Shown here: positions 30,371-38,543 of the stretch, in pieces
Position numbering within the stretch: the first letter of the stretch is position 1
Layout: every line of letters begins with the position of its first letter
Assembly: GCF_000176855.2 (NCBI RefSeq)
Contig: NC_015138.1
Location: 5,332,001-5,396,000 of the forward strand
DNA from: Paracidovorax avenae ATCC 19860
GTDB lineage: Bacteria > Pseudomonadota > Gammaproteobacteria > Burkholderiales > Burkholderiaceae_C
Length of the DNA: 64,000 bases
Reading direction: 5' to 3'
Translations under genes and position numbers: made by a program
The notes under the pieces: model-generated
What the model was told of the DNA's origin: nothing
The model's input: the letters and a program-made list of their open reading frames with translations, nothing else
Databases searched by the model: none

Positions 30371-31300
30371 ATGCAGGCAAGCGGCATCCGCGTTGACGGA
30401 AACATCGGTGCGCGGCGCATGCCGCGGTTCGGCGCCACCGAGGCGCTGCTGCTCCTGGTGGCCGTGATCTGGGGCGGCAGCTACAGCGCTGCCAAGACCG
30501 CCACCGCCCAGGTGCCCGTGCTGCAGTTCCTGGTGCTGCGCTTCGGCCTCACCTTCCTGCTCCTGCTGCCGGCACTGCGCGGGCTGGCCGTGCCGGGCTG
30601 GCGCGCGGCGCTCGCCGGTGCATCGGTGCTGGGCCTGAACCTGCTGGCGATCTTCGTGTGCGAGACCTTCGGCGTCTCGCTGACCACGGCATCGAACGCG
30701 GCCTTCCTGATCAGCCTCTGCGTGGCCTTCACGCCGCTGTGCGAATGGTGGCTGCTCAGGGAACGGCCCGGCCGCGCCGTGCTGTCGGCCGCCGCGCTGT
30801 CGCTGCTGGGCGCCGGGCTGCTGGCTTTCCAGCACGGCGGGGTCTCCGGACTCGCCTGGGGAGACGGCCTGATGGTGCTCGCGGCCTTCCTGCGCGGCGC
30901 GATGGTCTGCCTCACGCCCCGCCACGGCCGGCGGCACGGACTGCCCGCGCTCACCGTGACCGCGGTGCAGATGGGCGTGATGGCCCTGGGCTCGGCGGCC
31001 CTGATGCTCGCGGTGCAGGGCCCCGCCTGGCCGCCCCTGCCGCGCACCGCGCCGTTCTGGGGGGCCATGGCGTTCCTGGTGCTGCTGTGCACGCTGTTCG
31101 CGTTCTTCGTGCAGAACCACGCGGCATCGCGCACCAGCCCCTCGCGCGTGGCCCTGCTCATGGGCAGCGAGCCGCTGTGGGGCGCCCTCATCGCCATGCT
31201 GTGGATGGGCGAGCGCATGACGGTCCAGGGCTGGATCGGCGGGCTGCTGATCGTCGGGGCGGCCTGGTGGGTCACGCGCAGGACCGCAGACAACGCCTGA
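30371..31300 (+). CDS. EamA/DMT-family exporter
   Basis: A 309-residue ten-helix membrane transporter of the drug/metabolite superfamily with two EamA halves (first: EALLLLVAVIWGGSYSAAKT; second half from about residue 155, ending near LWMGERMTVQGWIGG). The start at 30371 (MQASGIRVDG) is chosen because AGGAG at 30359-30363 is seven bases upstream; the longer frame from 30317 has no such site. It is divergent from a LysR regulator. The substrate is probably an amino acid or another metabolite, not determinable here. Confidence 0.9.
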   Translation: MQASGIRVDGNIGARRMPRFGATEALLLLVAVIWGGSYSAAKTATAQVPVLQFLVLRFGLTFLLLLPALRGLAVPGWRAALAGASVLGLNLLAIFVCETFGVSLTTASNAAFLISLCVAFTPLCEWWLLRERPGRAVLSAAALSLLGAGLLAFQHGGVSGLAWGDGLMVLAAFLRGAMVCLTPRHGRRHGLPALTVTAVQMGVMALGSAALMLAVQGPAWPPLPRTAPFWGAMAFLVLLCTLFAFFVQNHAASRTSPSRVALLMGSEPLWGALIAMLWMGERMTVQGWIGGLLIVGAAWWVTRRTADNA

Positions 31301-31313
31301 AGTCCGGGGCCCC

Positions 31314-31694
31314 TCAGCAGATGTGGCCGGCCTGGCTCCTGCCGCTTTTCAGGTCGAATCCCACGTAGCAGGTGTGCTTTCCGGACCGGGTCCGGTAGCA
31401 GGTCAGGTCGTTCTTCTGCCGCATCCTCTCGCCGGGTTCGGAAGGGCACAGGTTGGGGGTGTCTCGCTCCATCTGTTCGAAGATCTGGCGGGCAGCATCC
31501 TTGTCGATCCGGATGGCAAGGCTGGAACCGGATTTCCCAGCAGGCCGGGGCTCGCCCAGCGCCCCGGAATAGACCTCATAGGCGCCTGCAAGCGGCTTGT
31601 ATTGGAACTGCCATTCTTCGCCTGCGGCGAGGACCGCCTGGCAGAAAAGCGCGATAAAAAGCAGAGGCAATAGCCTTCCCAGGGATCGGATCAT
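31314..31694 (-). CDS. small exported protein, possible immunity protein of the adjacent peptidase
   Basis: A 126-residue protein of no family I recognise. It has a clear Sec signal peptide (LGRLLPLLFIALFCQAVLAA) and a mature part with four cysteines (CPSEP, LTCYRTRSGKHTCYVGFDLK, and Cys near the terminus), so it is a disulfide-capable periplasmic protein. Its start overlaps the stop of the murein-peptidase-like gene (31691-31694). A small exported protein coupled to a peptidoglycan hydrolase is the usual form of a toxin-immunity pair; that role is inferred from arrangement only. The end lies 13 bases from the stop of the convergent DMT gene. Confidence 0.7.
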   Translation of the reverse strand: MIRSLGRLLPLLFIALFCQAVLAAGEEWQFQYKPLAGAYEVYSGALGEPRPAGKSGSSLAIRIDKDAARQIFEQMERDTPNLCPSEPGERMRQKNDLTCYRTRSGKHTCYVGFDLKSGRSQAGHIC

Positions 31695-32149
31695 CCATGC
31701 ACCTCGATATGCAGATGGTCGTCATGCCCCGCGAGAGGGTGGACCCGGGGGATGCGGCCGTCATTGAAGAATACTGTCCGGACCATTCCAGTGGACTGGA
31801 AGCATGCCACGAGTCTGGCGGTGGCCTGCCGGTCATAGTCAGGGCTGCCGTGCTTCACAGGAAGCTGCCGGCCATCTTTCCGGAGCGGGCGGATGTCGAC
31901 CTGCAGCCCGTTACGGTGGCTGTGGTGCGGGCTGAACGTTGCACCGCCAGCCAGACTGATGTTTCCGACGCCGAAGCGTCGGTGGTCCATCAACGCCCAT
32001 TTGCGCCCCGCAGCCAGGAGAAAATTCAGGAGCTGAGGGTGGCAATACTGGCCGGCTCCGTGCATGGGCGTACCATAGTTTTAATAACCGCCCTCTTCCG
32101 GATTTTGCGGAAGCATCCAGTAATTTCTATCGTCCTGAGGTAGTGCCAT
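31691..32149 (-). pseudogene. murein-endopeptidase-like protein (M74/MepA type) interrupted by an in-frame TAA
   Basis: Reading from ATG 32149, the frame gives MALPQDDRNYWMLPQNPEEG-GY, then TAA at 32081-32083, then NYGTPMHGAGQYCHPQLLNF and on to the stop at 31691. Both sides read as one protein of about 152 residues. The later part has the zinc-peptidase features SHRNGLQVDIRPLRKDG (H-x-x-G-x-x-x-D) and HDDHLHIEVHG, as in penicillin-insensitive murein endopeptidases that cut peptidoglycan cross-links. It has no signal peptide, so delivery by a secretion system such as T6SS would be expected. A start at ATG 32065 would give a 124-residue product without the N-terminus. Whether this is inactivated, restarted or a sequencing error is open. 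Confidence 0.75.
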
Positions 32150-32275
32150 TTTCACGAGCCTGCAACGGCTGAATGGAAAGGCCCTTGATCTTATGGCTCA
32201 ACCTCTGCAAGTTAATTCAAATAATCTTATTTTTCATTAATCATCGAATAATTGATGATGCGTAAATCGCCCCAC

Positions 32276-32950
32276 CTACGCCACTGCGTGCGGCGCATCC
32301 CACCACATCAACCCCGCTACCCAGAGAACGGCCACGAGCACGCCTGCGAGCGGATGGAGCAGGCCGGCGGTGACCGGCACGCCGAGGAGGAGCCAGCGCA
32401 GGCCGCGGCTGTAGAAGAGTCCGGCCTGGCGAAGATGGTCCTGGCCCGTGGGGGTCCAGCGCTGGCGCGCCGGGGAGCCGACGGGCATGCCGGCCACGAA
32501 GCCCGCGTGGTGGTAGTGGCGCACGGCCGCCACCAGGGCGGTGAGCGAAGCGCAGAGCAGTACCAGCAGCGCCAACTCCAGCAGGGCGGAAGCCACCACT
32601 GGGGCGTCAGGCGCCGGAGTGGCCGCTCCCTGCAGCAGGGCATGCAGCGACGGCGCGGCGATGCCGACGGTGCCCATCAGCCCCAGCATGGCGGTGGAGG
32701 CGGCCATGGTGGCCGACATGATCGCGTTGCGCAGCGTCTGCACCGCCAGGATTTCGGAGCCGGGCTGGGCGGAGACGGCATCGAGCCAATCGGCACGCAG
32801 ATGCGCGTGGGCCCCGCGGGCCCGGGAGAACGGGCGATGCCGCGCTGCAGCGGAGGACCAGGCCTCGTAGGCCAGCGGAATGCCCAGGGTGGCCAGGGCG
32901 CCGGCCCAGACAGGCAGGGAGCATGGCAGGAAGATGCCAGGCAGCGTCAT
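32276..32950 (-). CDS. DUF599 family membrane protein
   Basis: A 224-residue inner-membrane protein with about four hydrophobic segments. The central sequence QTLRNAIMSATMAASTAMLG is the hallmark of DUF599 proteins, whose function is unknown. The start at 32950 (MTLPGIFLPCSLPVWAGAL) opens directly into a membrane helix. It lies 29 bases after the YeeE-like gene on the same strand and may be the last gene of the sulfur-stress operon. The 126 bases downstream hold no gene but include an AT-rich stretch with ATCATC/GATGAT inverted repeats at 32240-32259, whose T-run is on the wrong side for a minus-strand terminator. Confidence 0.8.
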   Translation of the reverse strand: MTLPGIFLPCSLPVWAGALATLGIPLAYEAWSSAAARHRPFSRARGAHAHLRADWLDAVSAQPGSEILAVQTLRNAIMSATMAASTAMLGLMGTVGIAAPSLHALLQGAATPAPDAPVVASALLELALLVLLCASLTALVAAVRHYHHAGFVAGMPVGSPARQRWTPTGQDHLRQAGLFYSRGLRWLLLGVPVTAGLLHPLAGVLVAVLWVAGLMWWDAPHAVA

Positions 32951-32979
32951 GTTCAGGAGGCTCCGCGGGATGCAATGCG

Positions 32980-33411
32980 TCAGGGCCGATGGCGCAGGCG
33001 CTCCAGCAGTTCGAACAGCGCCATGCCGGCCAGCATGGCCGCCACGAAGACCACCGCTCCGCGCAGGCCCATGCCCACCCCCACCAGGGCCGGGCCCGGG
33101 CAGAAGCCCGCCAGGCCCCAGCCCGCACCGAACAGCAGCGCCCCCCCGATCAGCCGCGCATCCAGCCCCCGAGCCGTGGGCCACTGCAGCGGCGCCCCGC
33201 CCAGCAGCGTGCGGCCCCGCCGCCGCGCGATGGTGAACGCCACCAGGGCAACGGCGACGGCGCCCGCCATCACGAAGGCCAGCGAGGGGTTCCACAGGCC
33301 CGCCACGTCCAGGAAACCCAGCACGCGCGCCGGATCGGCCATGCCCGAGACGATCAGCCCCAGGCCGAAAACCAGGCCCACGGCCAGGGCCGCCAGGATA
33401 TTTGCCATCAT
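32980..33411 (-). CDS. YeeE/YedE half-transporter (DUF6691-type)
   Basis: A 143-residue membrane protein with about four helices, representing one half of the YeeE/YedE sulfur-compound transporter family. Typical motifs are LIVSGMADPARVLGFLDVAG near the N-terminus and GWGLAGFCPGPALVGVG near residue 95, where the cysteine lines the conduction path in related thiosulfate importers. AGGAG lies just upstream of the ATG pair at 33411/33408. Together with the other half encoded 43 bases upstream, it likely forms a two-subunit channel for a reduced sulfur compound. Confidence 0.88.
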   Translation of the reverse strand: MMANILAALAVGLVFGLGLIVSGMADPARVLGFLDVAGLWNPSLAFVMAGAVAVALVAFTIARRRGRTLLGGAPLQWPTARGLDARLIGGALLFGAGWGLAGFCPGPALVGVGMGLRGAVVFVAAMLAGMALFELLERLRHRP

Positions 33412-33454
33412 TCGCTCCTTGATTGCCGTTGTGCATTCCATTGCGCCGACGGCA

Positions 33455-33898
33455 TCAGGCAACCCACGCCGCCCCGTGCCGCAGCACATACACGGTGGCC
33501 ATGCCGGCGGCCATGAACACCAGCGTGGCCGCCAGCGAACGCCCCGACAGCCGCGAAATCCCGCAGACCCCGTGCCCGCTGGTGCACCCCGCGCCGTAGC
33601 GCGTGCCCAATCCCACGAGCAGGCCGGCCACCACCAGGGTGCCGGTGCCCGCGTCGATGCGCGGCTCCGGCAGCGGGGCGAAGAGCGCATGCAGCCAGGG
33701 CGAGGCCACCAGGCCCGCCACGAAGGCCGCGCGCCAGGCCATGTCGCCACGCGCCGGGCGCAGCAGCCCGCCCAGCACGCCGCTGATGCCGGCGATGCGG
33801 CCGGACACCAGCATGAGGGCGCCGGCCGCCAGGCCGATGAGCGCGCCGCCGGCCAGGGCCGTGCCGGGGGTGAAGGAAGACCAGTCGATGGCAGCCAT
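33455..33898 (-). CDS. YeeE/YedE half-transporter
   Basis: A 147-residue membrane protein, the partner half of the YeeE/YedE transporter. It has GALIGLAAGALMLVSGRIAG near the N-terminus and the conserved GTRYGAGCTSGHGVCGISRL near residues 100-120, containing the family's two cysteines. It follows the ArsR-type repressor gene by five bases, so the order repressor - half 1 - half 2 - DUF599 is probably one transcript. Transport of thiosulfate or another sulfane-sulfur compound is inferred from the family and from the adjacent metallo-hydrolase. Confidence 0.9.
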   Translation of the reverse strand: MAAIDWSSFTPGTALAGGALIGLAAGALMLVSGRIAGISGVLGGLLRPARGDMAWRAAFVAGLVASPWLHALFAPLPEPRIDAGTGTLVVAGLLVGLGTRYGAGCTSGHGVCGISRLSGRSLAATLVFMAAGMATVYVLRHGAAWVA

Positions 33899-33903
33899 GG
33901 GAA

Positions 33904-34263
33904 TCACTCCTTGGGGCAGTAGAGGCGGTAGAGCACCGCGAGCACCTCGAGCAGCGCGGGATCGGCCACCCGGTAATGGATGTTCTTGCCTTCGCGCCGC
34001 GTGGCCACCACGCCCTGCCGGCGCAGCACGCCGAGCTGCTGCGACAGGGTGGGCTGGCGGATGTCCAGGCAGGCCTCCAGCTCGCTCACGCACATCTCTC
34101 CCTGGGAGAGCTGGCACAGCAGCAGGAGCCGGTCTTCGTTGGCGAGCACCTTGAGCCGGGCGACGGCCTGGACGGCGGCCTGCCGCAGCGCCTGGGGATC
34201 GAGCGGTGGCGGCGCGGCGGAAGATGGGCGCGGCAGGGAAGGGCTTGTGGATGGCATTGACAT
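33904..34263 (-). CDS. ArsR/SmtB-family repressor, BigR/SqrR-like
   Basis: A 119-residue winged-helix regulator (RLKVLANEDRLLLLCQLSQG, CVSELEACLDIRQPTLSQQL, then REGKNIHYRVAD). Two cysteines (near the recognition helix, in GEMCVSELEACLDI, and in RLYCPKE at the terminus) resemble the redox pair of persulfide-sensing BigR/SqrR/YgaV repressors. The start at 34263 (MSMPSTSPSL) is in a very AT-rich divergent region shared with the metallo-hydrolase gene. It probably represses both its own operon and the hydrolase and releases DNA in response to sulfide or persulfide. This is inferred from family and layout. Confidence 0.85.
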   Translation of the reverse strand: MSMPSTSPSLPRPSSAAPPPLDPQALRQAAVQAVARLKVLANEDRLLLLCQLSQGEMCVSELEACLDIRQPTLSQQLGVLRRQGVVATRREGKNIHYRVADPALLEVLAVLYRLYCPKE

Positions 34264-34300
34264 CAATATACCAAAAAACATAATATTAAGGAACATACTG
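34264..34300. promoter_or_regulatory. divergent promoter/operator of the sulfur-stress locus
   Basis: This 37-base gap between the divergent repressor and metallo-hydrolase genes is strongly AT-rich (including AATATACCAAAAAACATAAT) and contains a perfect TAATATTA palindrome at 34281-34288. The composition contrasts sharply with neighbouring DNA and fits the AT-rich operators bound by BigR-type repressors. AAGGA at 34287-34292 is the likely ribosome-binding site for the hydrolase. Confidence 0.6.
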
Positions 34301-35242
34301 ATGGACGGAGCCACCATGACATCCTTTCCCCTGCCCTCTTCCACCGGAGCCACCGCCACGGTGCAACCGTTCTACGACAGCAGGACAGGAACCGTGTCCT
34401 ACGTGGTCTGGGACCATGCCACCCGCCAGGCAGCGGTGATCGACCCGGTGCTGGACTACGACCCCGATGCAGGCCGCACGCACGACGCCTCCGCGCAGCT
34501 GCTGCTGGACTACCTGCAGGCAGAGCGCCTGGGCGTGGAATGGATCCTGGAGACGCATGCCCATGCGGACCACCTCTCCGCCGCCCGCCGCATCCAGGCA
34601 GCCACGGGCGGCAAGGTGGCCATCGGGGCCGCCATTCGCACGGTGCAGCGCACCTTCGGCCCGCTGTTCGGCATGGAGCCCTCCGCACAGGACGACGGTT
34701 TCGACCACCTGTTCGAAGACGGCGAGGCGTTCCGCATCGGCGCCACCCGGGCGCAGGCGATCGGCGTGCCGGGCCATACGCCGGCGGACATGGCCTACCG
34801 GATCGATGGAGCGGTGTTCGTGGGCGACACGCTGTTCCTGCCCGACGTGGGCACGGCCCGGGCGGATTTTCCCGGCGGGGATGCGGTGGCCCTGTACCGC
34901 TCCATCCAGCGATTGCTGGACCTGCCGGGGGACACGCGCATGTTCGTGTGCCACGACTATCCGCCCGAAGGCCGGGCACCGGCCTGCGAGACGACGGTGG
35001 AGGCCCAGCGGCGGAGCAACATCCACGTGGGCCGGCAGGCCGGCGAGCGCGCCTTCGTGGCGCTGCGCCAGGCGCGCGACGCCACCCTCGCCGTGCCACG
35101 CCTGCTGCTGCCGTCGATCCAGGTGAACGTCCGCGGCGGGCGCCTGCCGGAGCCGGGACCGGAGGGCATCGCGTACCTGCGCATACCGCTGAACGTGTTC
35201 GGCCGCGCGGACGCCCTGCCAGGCACCACTTCCGCCTCCTAG
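34301..35242 (+). CDS. metallo-beta-lactamase-fold hydrolase, persulfide dioxygenase/Blh-like
   Basis: A 313-residue enzyme with the metal motif ETHAHADHLSAAR at 84-96 (H86, H88, D90, H91), later GVPGHTPADM and MFVCHDYPPEG as further ligands. This is the glyoxalase II-like group that includes persulfide dioxygenases (ETHE1/Blh). It is divergent from the BigR-like repressor and from YeeE/YedE genes, the classic arrangement of Blh in plant-associated bacteria, where it oxidises persulfide. ATGs at 34301 and 34316 are both in frame with usable ribosome-binding sites; 34301 is preferred for AAGGA spacing. Confidence 0.88.
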   Translation: MDGATMTSFPLPSSTGATATVQPFYDSRTGTVSYVVWDHATRQAAVIDPVLDYDPDAGRTHDASAQLLLDYLQAERLGVEWILETHAHADHLSAARRIQAATGGKVAIGAAIRTVQRTFGPLFGMEPSAQDDGFDHLFEDGEAFRIGATRAQAIGVPGHTPADMAYRIDGAVFVGDTLFLPDVGTARADFPGGDAVALYRSIQRLLDLPGDTRMFVCHDYPPEGRAPACETTVEAQRRSNIHVGRQAGERAFVALRQARDATLAVPRLLLPSIQVNVRGGRLPEPGPEGIAYLRIPLNVFGRADALPGTTSAS

Positions 35243-35400
35243 GCGCTCGCGGCCTGCGACGGGCGTACCGCGCCGCGGCATGGCACCTCTCCTACCCGCG
35301 TTCAGGCAGGGGGCCCACCGCCTGGATACCGCACCTGCGCGAAGCTGCGGGCATCGCGGCCCGGCTTGCCAGCGGGGCCCTTTCCACCCAGGAGACCGCC

Positions 35401-35739
35401 ATGCGCACCCCCACCATCGACGACGAACCCGGCATCGACCCCAGCGACGACCCCACGGCGGAGCTGCCCGAGGGCGACGACCTCAACGACCACCTGAACG
35501 CGGAGCGCGATGTCTCCGACGGCATCGACGAAATCTCGGCCCAGCCCTTCGACGATCCGCGCGAGGGTGGCCCGCTCAACTTCGACGACGGCACCACCAT
35601 GGGCTACCCGCGCGGCAAGACCGGCCGCGAGGGCGGCACCTGGGAGGCCGAGGGCGGCGACAGCGGCGACCTGGACCCCCCCGCGGAAGTGCTGTCCGAC
35701 CGCAACGGGCCCAGCGATCCGGACGCCCGCCGCGGCTGA
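35401..35739 (+). CDS. small acidic protein of unknown function
   Basis: A 112-residue, very acidic protein rich in Asp, Glu, Gly and Pro (for example DDEPGIDPSDDPTAELPEGD) with no hydrophobic segment, so soluble and probably disordered. AGGAG lies eight bases before the ATG at 35401, and codon usage matches the neighbours, so it is likely a real gene. The middle contains FDDGTTMGYPRGKTGREGGT. I do not recognise a family. It ends six bases before the stop of the convergent GGDEF gene, with no sign of functional linkage. Confidence 0.7.
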   Translation: MRTPTIDDEPGIDPSDDPTAELPEGDDLNDHLNAERDVSDGIDEISAQPFDDPREGGPLNFDDGTTMGYPRGKTGREGGTWEAEGGDSGDLDPPAEVLSDRNGPSDPDARRG

Positions 35740-35744
35740 TCCGC

Positions 35745-36743
35745 TCAGGCAGCGTTGCCTGCGCAGGGGTGCCCGTCGCCGGCCGGCTGGCTCTCTGCGT
35801 GGATGACGACGCGGTTGCGCCCGGCGCGCTTGGCCTGGTAGAGGGCCTCGTCCGCGCGGCGCAGCACCTCGCCCACCGTTTCACCGGGGCGGACCAGCGC
35901 GACGCCTGCGGAGCAGCTGTAGCGGAACTCCGGTGCCTCGGGCAGCGGGGAGACCGTATCCAGGCTGGCCCCCAGGCAGCGCAGCACGCTGTCGGCACCC
36001 AGGGTGCGGGCGCCCTGCAGGACGAGCAGGAACTCTTCCCCGCCGATCCGCGCGACCATGTCGTCGCGGCCGGCGGCCTCCGCCAGGCGCGCCGCGAAGT
36101 CCTTGAGGACCAGATCGCCGCCCGCGTGCCCGAAGCGGTCGTTCACCGCCTTGAAATGGTCGATGTCGATGACCGCGACGGCCATGGCCTGGGCCTTGTT
36201 CGGCCCCAGCTTCTGGTGCAGGAAGTCCATGGCGTAGCGGCGATTGCTCAGGCCGGTCAGCTCGTCGCTGAGGGCCGACTTCATGGCCTTGTCGCGCTCC
36301 TGCCGCAGCTCGCGCAAGCCGATGCCCAGCTCGGAGACATCGGTGACCACGCACAGCATCCAGCCCCCGGGCAGCGTGGTTTCCGTGGTCAGCACCCAGC
36401 GCCCGTCGTTCAGGCTCGTCTCGATGGTGCGGTAGGGCAGCTTGCCGCGCCGGCTCCTGGCGGAGCGCAGCCAGACCTCGAAATCGCTGGTCTCGACCAC
36501 CGTGCCGGTGGAAGAACGGTAGCTCTTGCGCATGAGCTCCTCCCAGGGGAGGAACTCGCCTTCGCCCACGCCCAGCGCGGACCGGAAGGCCGCATTGGCG
36601 TAGCGCAGGCAGTCGTCGCCGTCGTACAGGGCGTATCCCTGCTGCGAGACTTCGACAAGCGCCATCCACTGCCGCATCAGGAGATCGCCGATGCCGCCGG
36701 TATCCGGGGCATCGGCCAGGGCCTTGGTGGAGGGGTCGTGCAT
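35745..36743 (-). CDS. PAS-GGDEF diguanylate cyclase
   Basis: A 332-residue cytoplasmic protein with an N-terminal PAS-like sensor (residues about 25-145, YALYDGDDCLRYANAAFRSA) and a GGDEF domain (about 160-315). The active-site sequence is RIGGEEF, with DIDHFKAVNDRFGH and DELTGLSNRR in their usual places, so it should make cyclic-di-GMP. No RxxD inhibitory motif is evident before GGEEF. The start at 36743 (MHDPSTKALAD) is preferred; the frame runs open upstream over another gene. It probably opposes the EAL enzymes elsewhere in the genome. The 137 bases to the SDR gene contain nothing recognised. Confidence 0.92.
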   Translation of the reverse strand: MHDPSTKALADAPDTGGIGDLLMRQWMALVEVSQQGYALYDGDDCLRYANAAFRSALGVGEGEFLPWEELMRKSYRSSTGTVVETSDFEVWLRSARSRRGKLPYRTIETSLNDGRWVLTTETTLPGGWMLCVVTDVSELGIGLRELRQERDKAMKSALSDELTGLSNRRYAMDFLHQKLGPNKAQAMAVAVIDIDHFKAVNDRFGHAGGDLVLKDFAARLAEAAGRDDMVARIGGEEFLLVLQGARTLGADSVLRCLGASLDTVSPLPEAPEFRYSCSAGVALVRPGETVGEVLRRADEALYQAKRAGRNRVVIHAESQPAGDGHPCAGNAA

Positions 36744-36880
36744 GGTCCGGGGCAGGCTGTGGCAGGTCGGCAGTGCCGACGGATGAGCCGGCAGGCCCAC
36801 AGTATCCACAACCCGGCCCCGGAAAGCCAACCCGTGCGGCGGATACCCCTGCGCTGCGCAGCCGTCCCGGGGGCCGGCCC

Positions 36881-37726
36881 TCAGGCGTATTTGCCCGTCA
36901 GCCCGCCGTCCACGACCAGTTCCGTGCCGGTGACATAGGCGGCGGCGTCGGAAGCGAGGAAGGCGCAGGCATGCGCGACCTCCCAGGCCGTGCCCATGCG
37001 GCCCATCGGTACCTGCCGCGCGCGGGCGGCGCGGGCCTCGTCCAGGTTTCCATCCGAGAACATCTTCGCCACCGTGGTGGCGATGCGCGGCGTGTCGATC
37101 AGGCCGGGCACCACCGTGTTGGCACGGATGCCGTGGGGCGCGTACTGCTGCGCCACCATGCGCGTGAACTGGGTCACCGCGGCCTTGGTGACGCTGTAGG
37201 CCAGGTGCGGATAGCCCACATAGCGCATGCCGGCCACGGACGAGATGGCGATGAGGGATCCGCGCCCGCGCGCCACCATGTCCGGCAGCACCTGCCGGCT
37301 GCACAGCAGCAGGCTGCGCACGTTCACGGCATGGATGCGGTCCAGGTCCTCCGCGCTCGTATCCATGGGGCCACCGGTCTTGCCGATGCCCACGTTGTGG
37401 TGCAGCGCGTCGATGGCGCCGAAACACGCCCGTGCCTCGGCGAACAGGCGCTGCACGTCGGCCTCCAGCGCCACGTCGCCCACGAAAGTGACGGCCTCGC
37501 CGCCCTCGGCCCGGATGAGCGCGGTCGTTTCCTCGGCCGATGCCGCATCGCGGTCGGCCACGCAGACGGTGGCGCCCAGGCGGGCATAGGTCACGCAGGC
37601 AGCGCGGCCAATGCTCCAGCCGGGGCCGGCCGAGCCCCCGCCGGCGACGAAGACCACGCGGCCGGACAGGTCCAATGGCAGCGCGGGCGGGCGGCGGGCG
37701 CCCGCGCCGGCGTCGCCGCCATTCAT
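36881..37726 (-). CDS. SDR-family oxidoreductase
   Basis: A 281-residue short-chain dehydrogenase. The nucleotide-binding motif is a variant, VVFVAGGGSAGPGWSIGRAA near residues 25-44, and catalysis is by Ser in AISSVAG and Tyr/Lys in YSVTKAA. The C-terminus is VTGTELVVDGGLTGKY. It lies last in an operon after a CoA ligase and a citrate-synthase-like lyase; its start overlaps the lyase stop by four bases. It probably oxidises a hydroxy acid or its CoA ester in the same pathway. The substrate is unknown. Confidence 0.9.
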   Translation of the reverse strand: MNGGDAGAGARRPPALPLDLSGRVVFVAGGGSAGPGWSIGRAACVTYARLGATVCVADRDAASAEETTALIRAEGGEAVTFVGDVALEADVQRLFAEARACFGAIDALHHNVGIGKTGGPMDTSAEDLDRIHAVNVRSLLLCSRQVLPDMVARGRGSLIAISSVAGMRYVGYPHLAYSVTKAAVTQFTRMVAQQYAPHGIRANTVVPGLIDTPRIATTVAKMFSDGNLDEARAARARQVPMGRMGTAWEVAHACAFLASDAAAYVTGTELVVDGGLTGKYA

Positions 37727-38526
37727 GCCGGCTCCCCGCCGGCCGCAGGCCTGCCGCCCTCGCCGACATAGGGAATGGCATGCTCCACGGTGTCCCAGAT
37801 GAAGCGGCCCGACGGGCTCTGCTGCTCCTCGACGATGTGGGCCACCAGCCCCGCTGCCCGGGAGATCACGGCGAAGCCGCGCATCACGGCGGTGGGCACG
37901 CCGATCTCGCCCAGCAGCGCGGCCACGGCGCCCGTGGCGTTGATGGTGACGGGCCGGCCGGCGACCGCTTCCACGGCTTTGGACAGTGTTTCCAGCGCCC
38001 GGATGTGGCGGCCGGCCAGGTCGGGCTCGGCGCGCGCCAGTTCCAGCAGCTTGTAGGCGCGTGGATCGACGGGCTTGTGCAGGTGGTGGCCGAAGCCGGG
38101 CACGGCGCTTTTCCTCGCCCTGCACTCCTGCGCAATGGCCAGCGCCTCGGCATCGGGATCCTCCGCGGCCATGATGCGGTCGAGGAGGCGCGAGCAGTTC
38201 TCCATGGTGCCCACGAAGGAGCTGCCCACGGCCAGCAGGCCGGCGCTGACGGCGCCCTGCAGGTTTTCCGGCGCGCTCATGTAGATCAACCGCGTGGCGA
38301 TGGCGCTGGGCGTGAGGCCGTGCTCCATCAGGACGATGAGCACCACGTCGGTGATGCGCAGGTCCACCGGGCGGGGCGTGCGGCCCAGGATCTGCATCAG
38401 CATCACCTCGGTGAAGGTCTTTTTACCCATCAGGTCCTCGACCAGGTCGGCATCGCGGTAATGCAGGCTGGTGAGGGTGTGCGTGCACAGGCGGGTGACG
38501 GGGGCGTCGTTGCGGACGGATGTCAT
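37723..38526 (-). CDS. citryl-CoA lyase/citrate-synthase-like enzyme
   Basis: A 267-residue protein of the citrate synthase superfamily, short form, as in citryl-CoA lyases and the C-terminal part of ATP-citrate lyase. The sequence VPGFGHHLHKPVDPRAYKLL around residues 140-160 matches the substrate-binding histidine segment (GFGHxxYKxxDPR in citrate synthase). The start at 38526 (MTSVRNDAPVTRL) is 17 bases after the CoA ligase stop. Together they suggest activation of a tricarboxylate-like acid to a CoA ester and its cleavage to acetyl-CoA and an oxo acid, or the reverse; this is inference. Confidence 0.85.
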   Translation of the reverse strand: MTSVRNDAPVTRLCTHTLTSLHYRDADLVEDLMGKKTFTEVMLMQILGRTPRPVDLRITDVVLIVLMEHGLTPSAIATRLIYMSAPENLQGAVSAGLLAVGSSFVGTMENCSRLLDRIMAAEDPDAEALAIAQECRARKSAVPGFGHHLHKPVDPRAYKLLELARAEPDLAGRHIRALETLSKAVEAVAGRPVTINATGAVAALLGEIGVPTAVMRGFAVISRAAGLVAHIVEEQQSPSGRFIWDTVEHAIPYVGEGGRPAAGGEPA

Positions 38527-38543
38527 GGGATGGGTTCTCCGGT

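Noticed and set aside
32240..32259. ATCATC/GATGAT hairpin after the DUF599 gene as a terminator
   Set aside because: The T-run lies on the wrong side for the minus-strand gene, so a terminator role is not supported; it is mentioned only as an inverted repeat.
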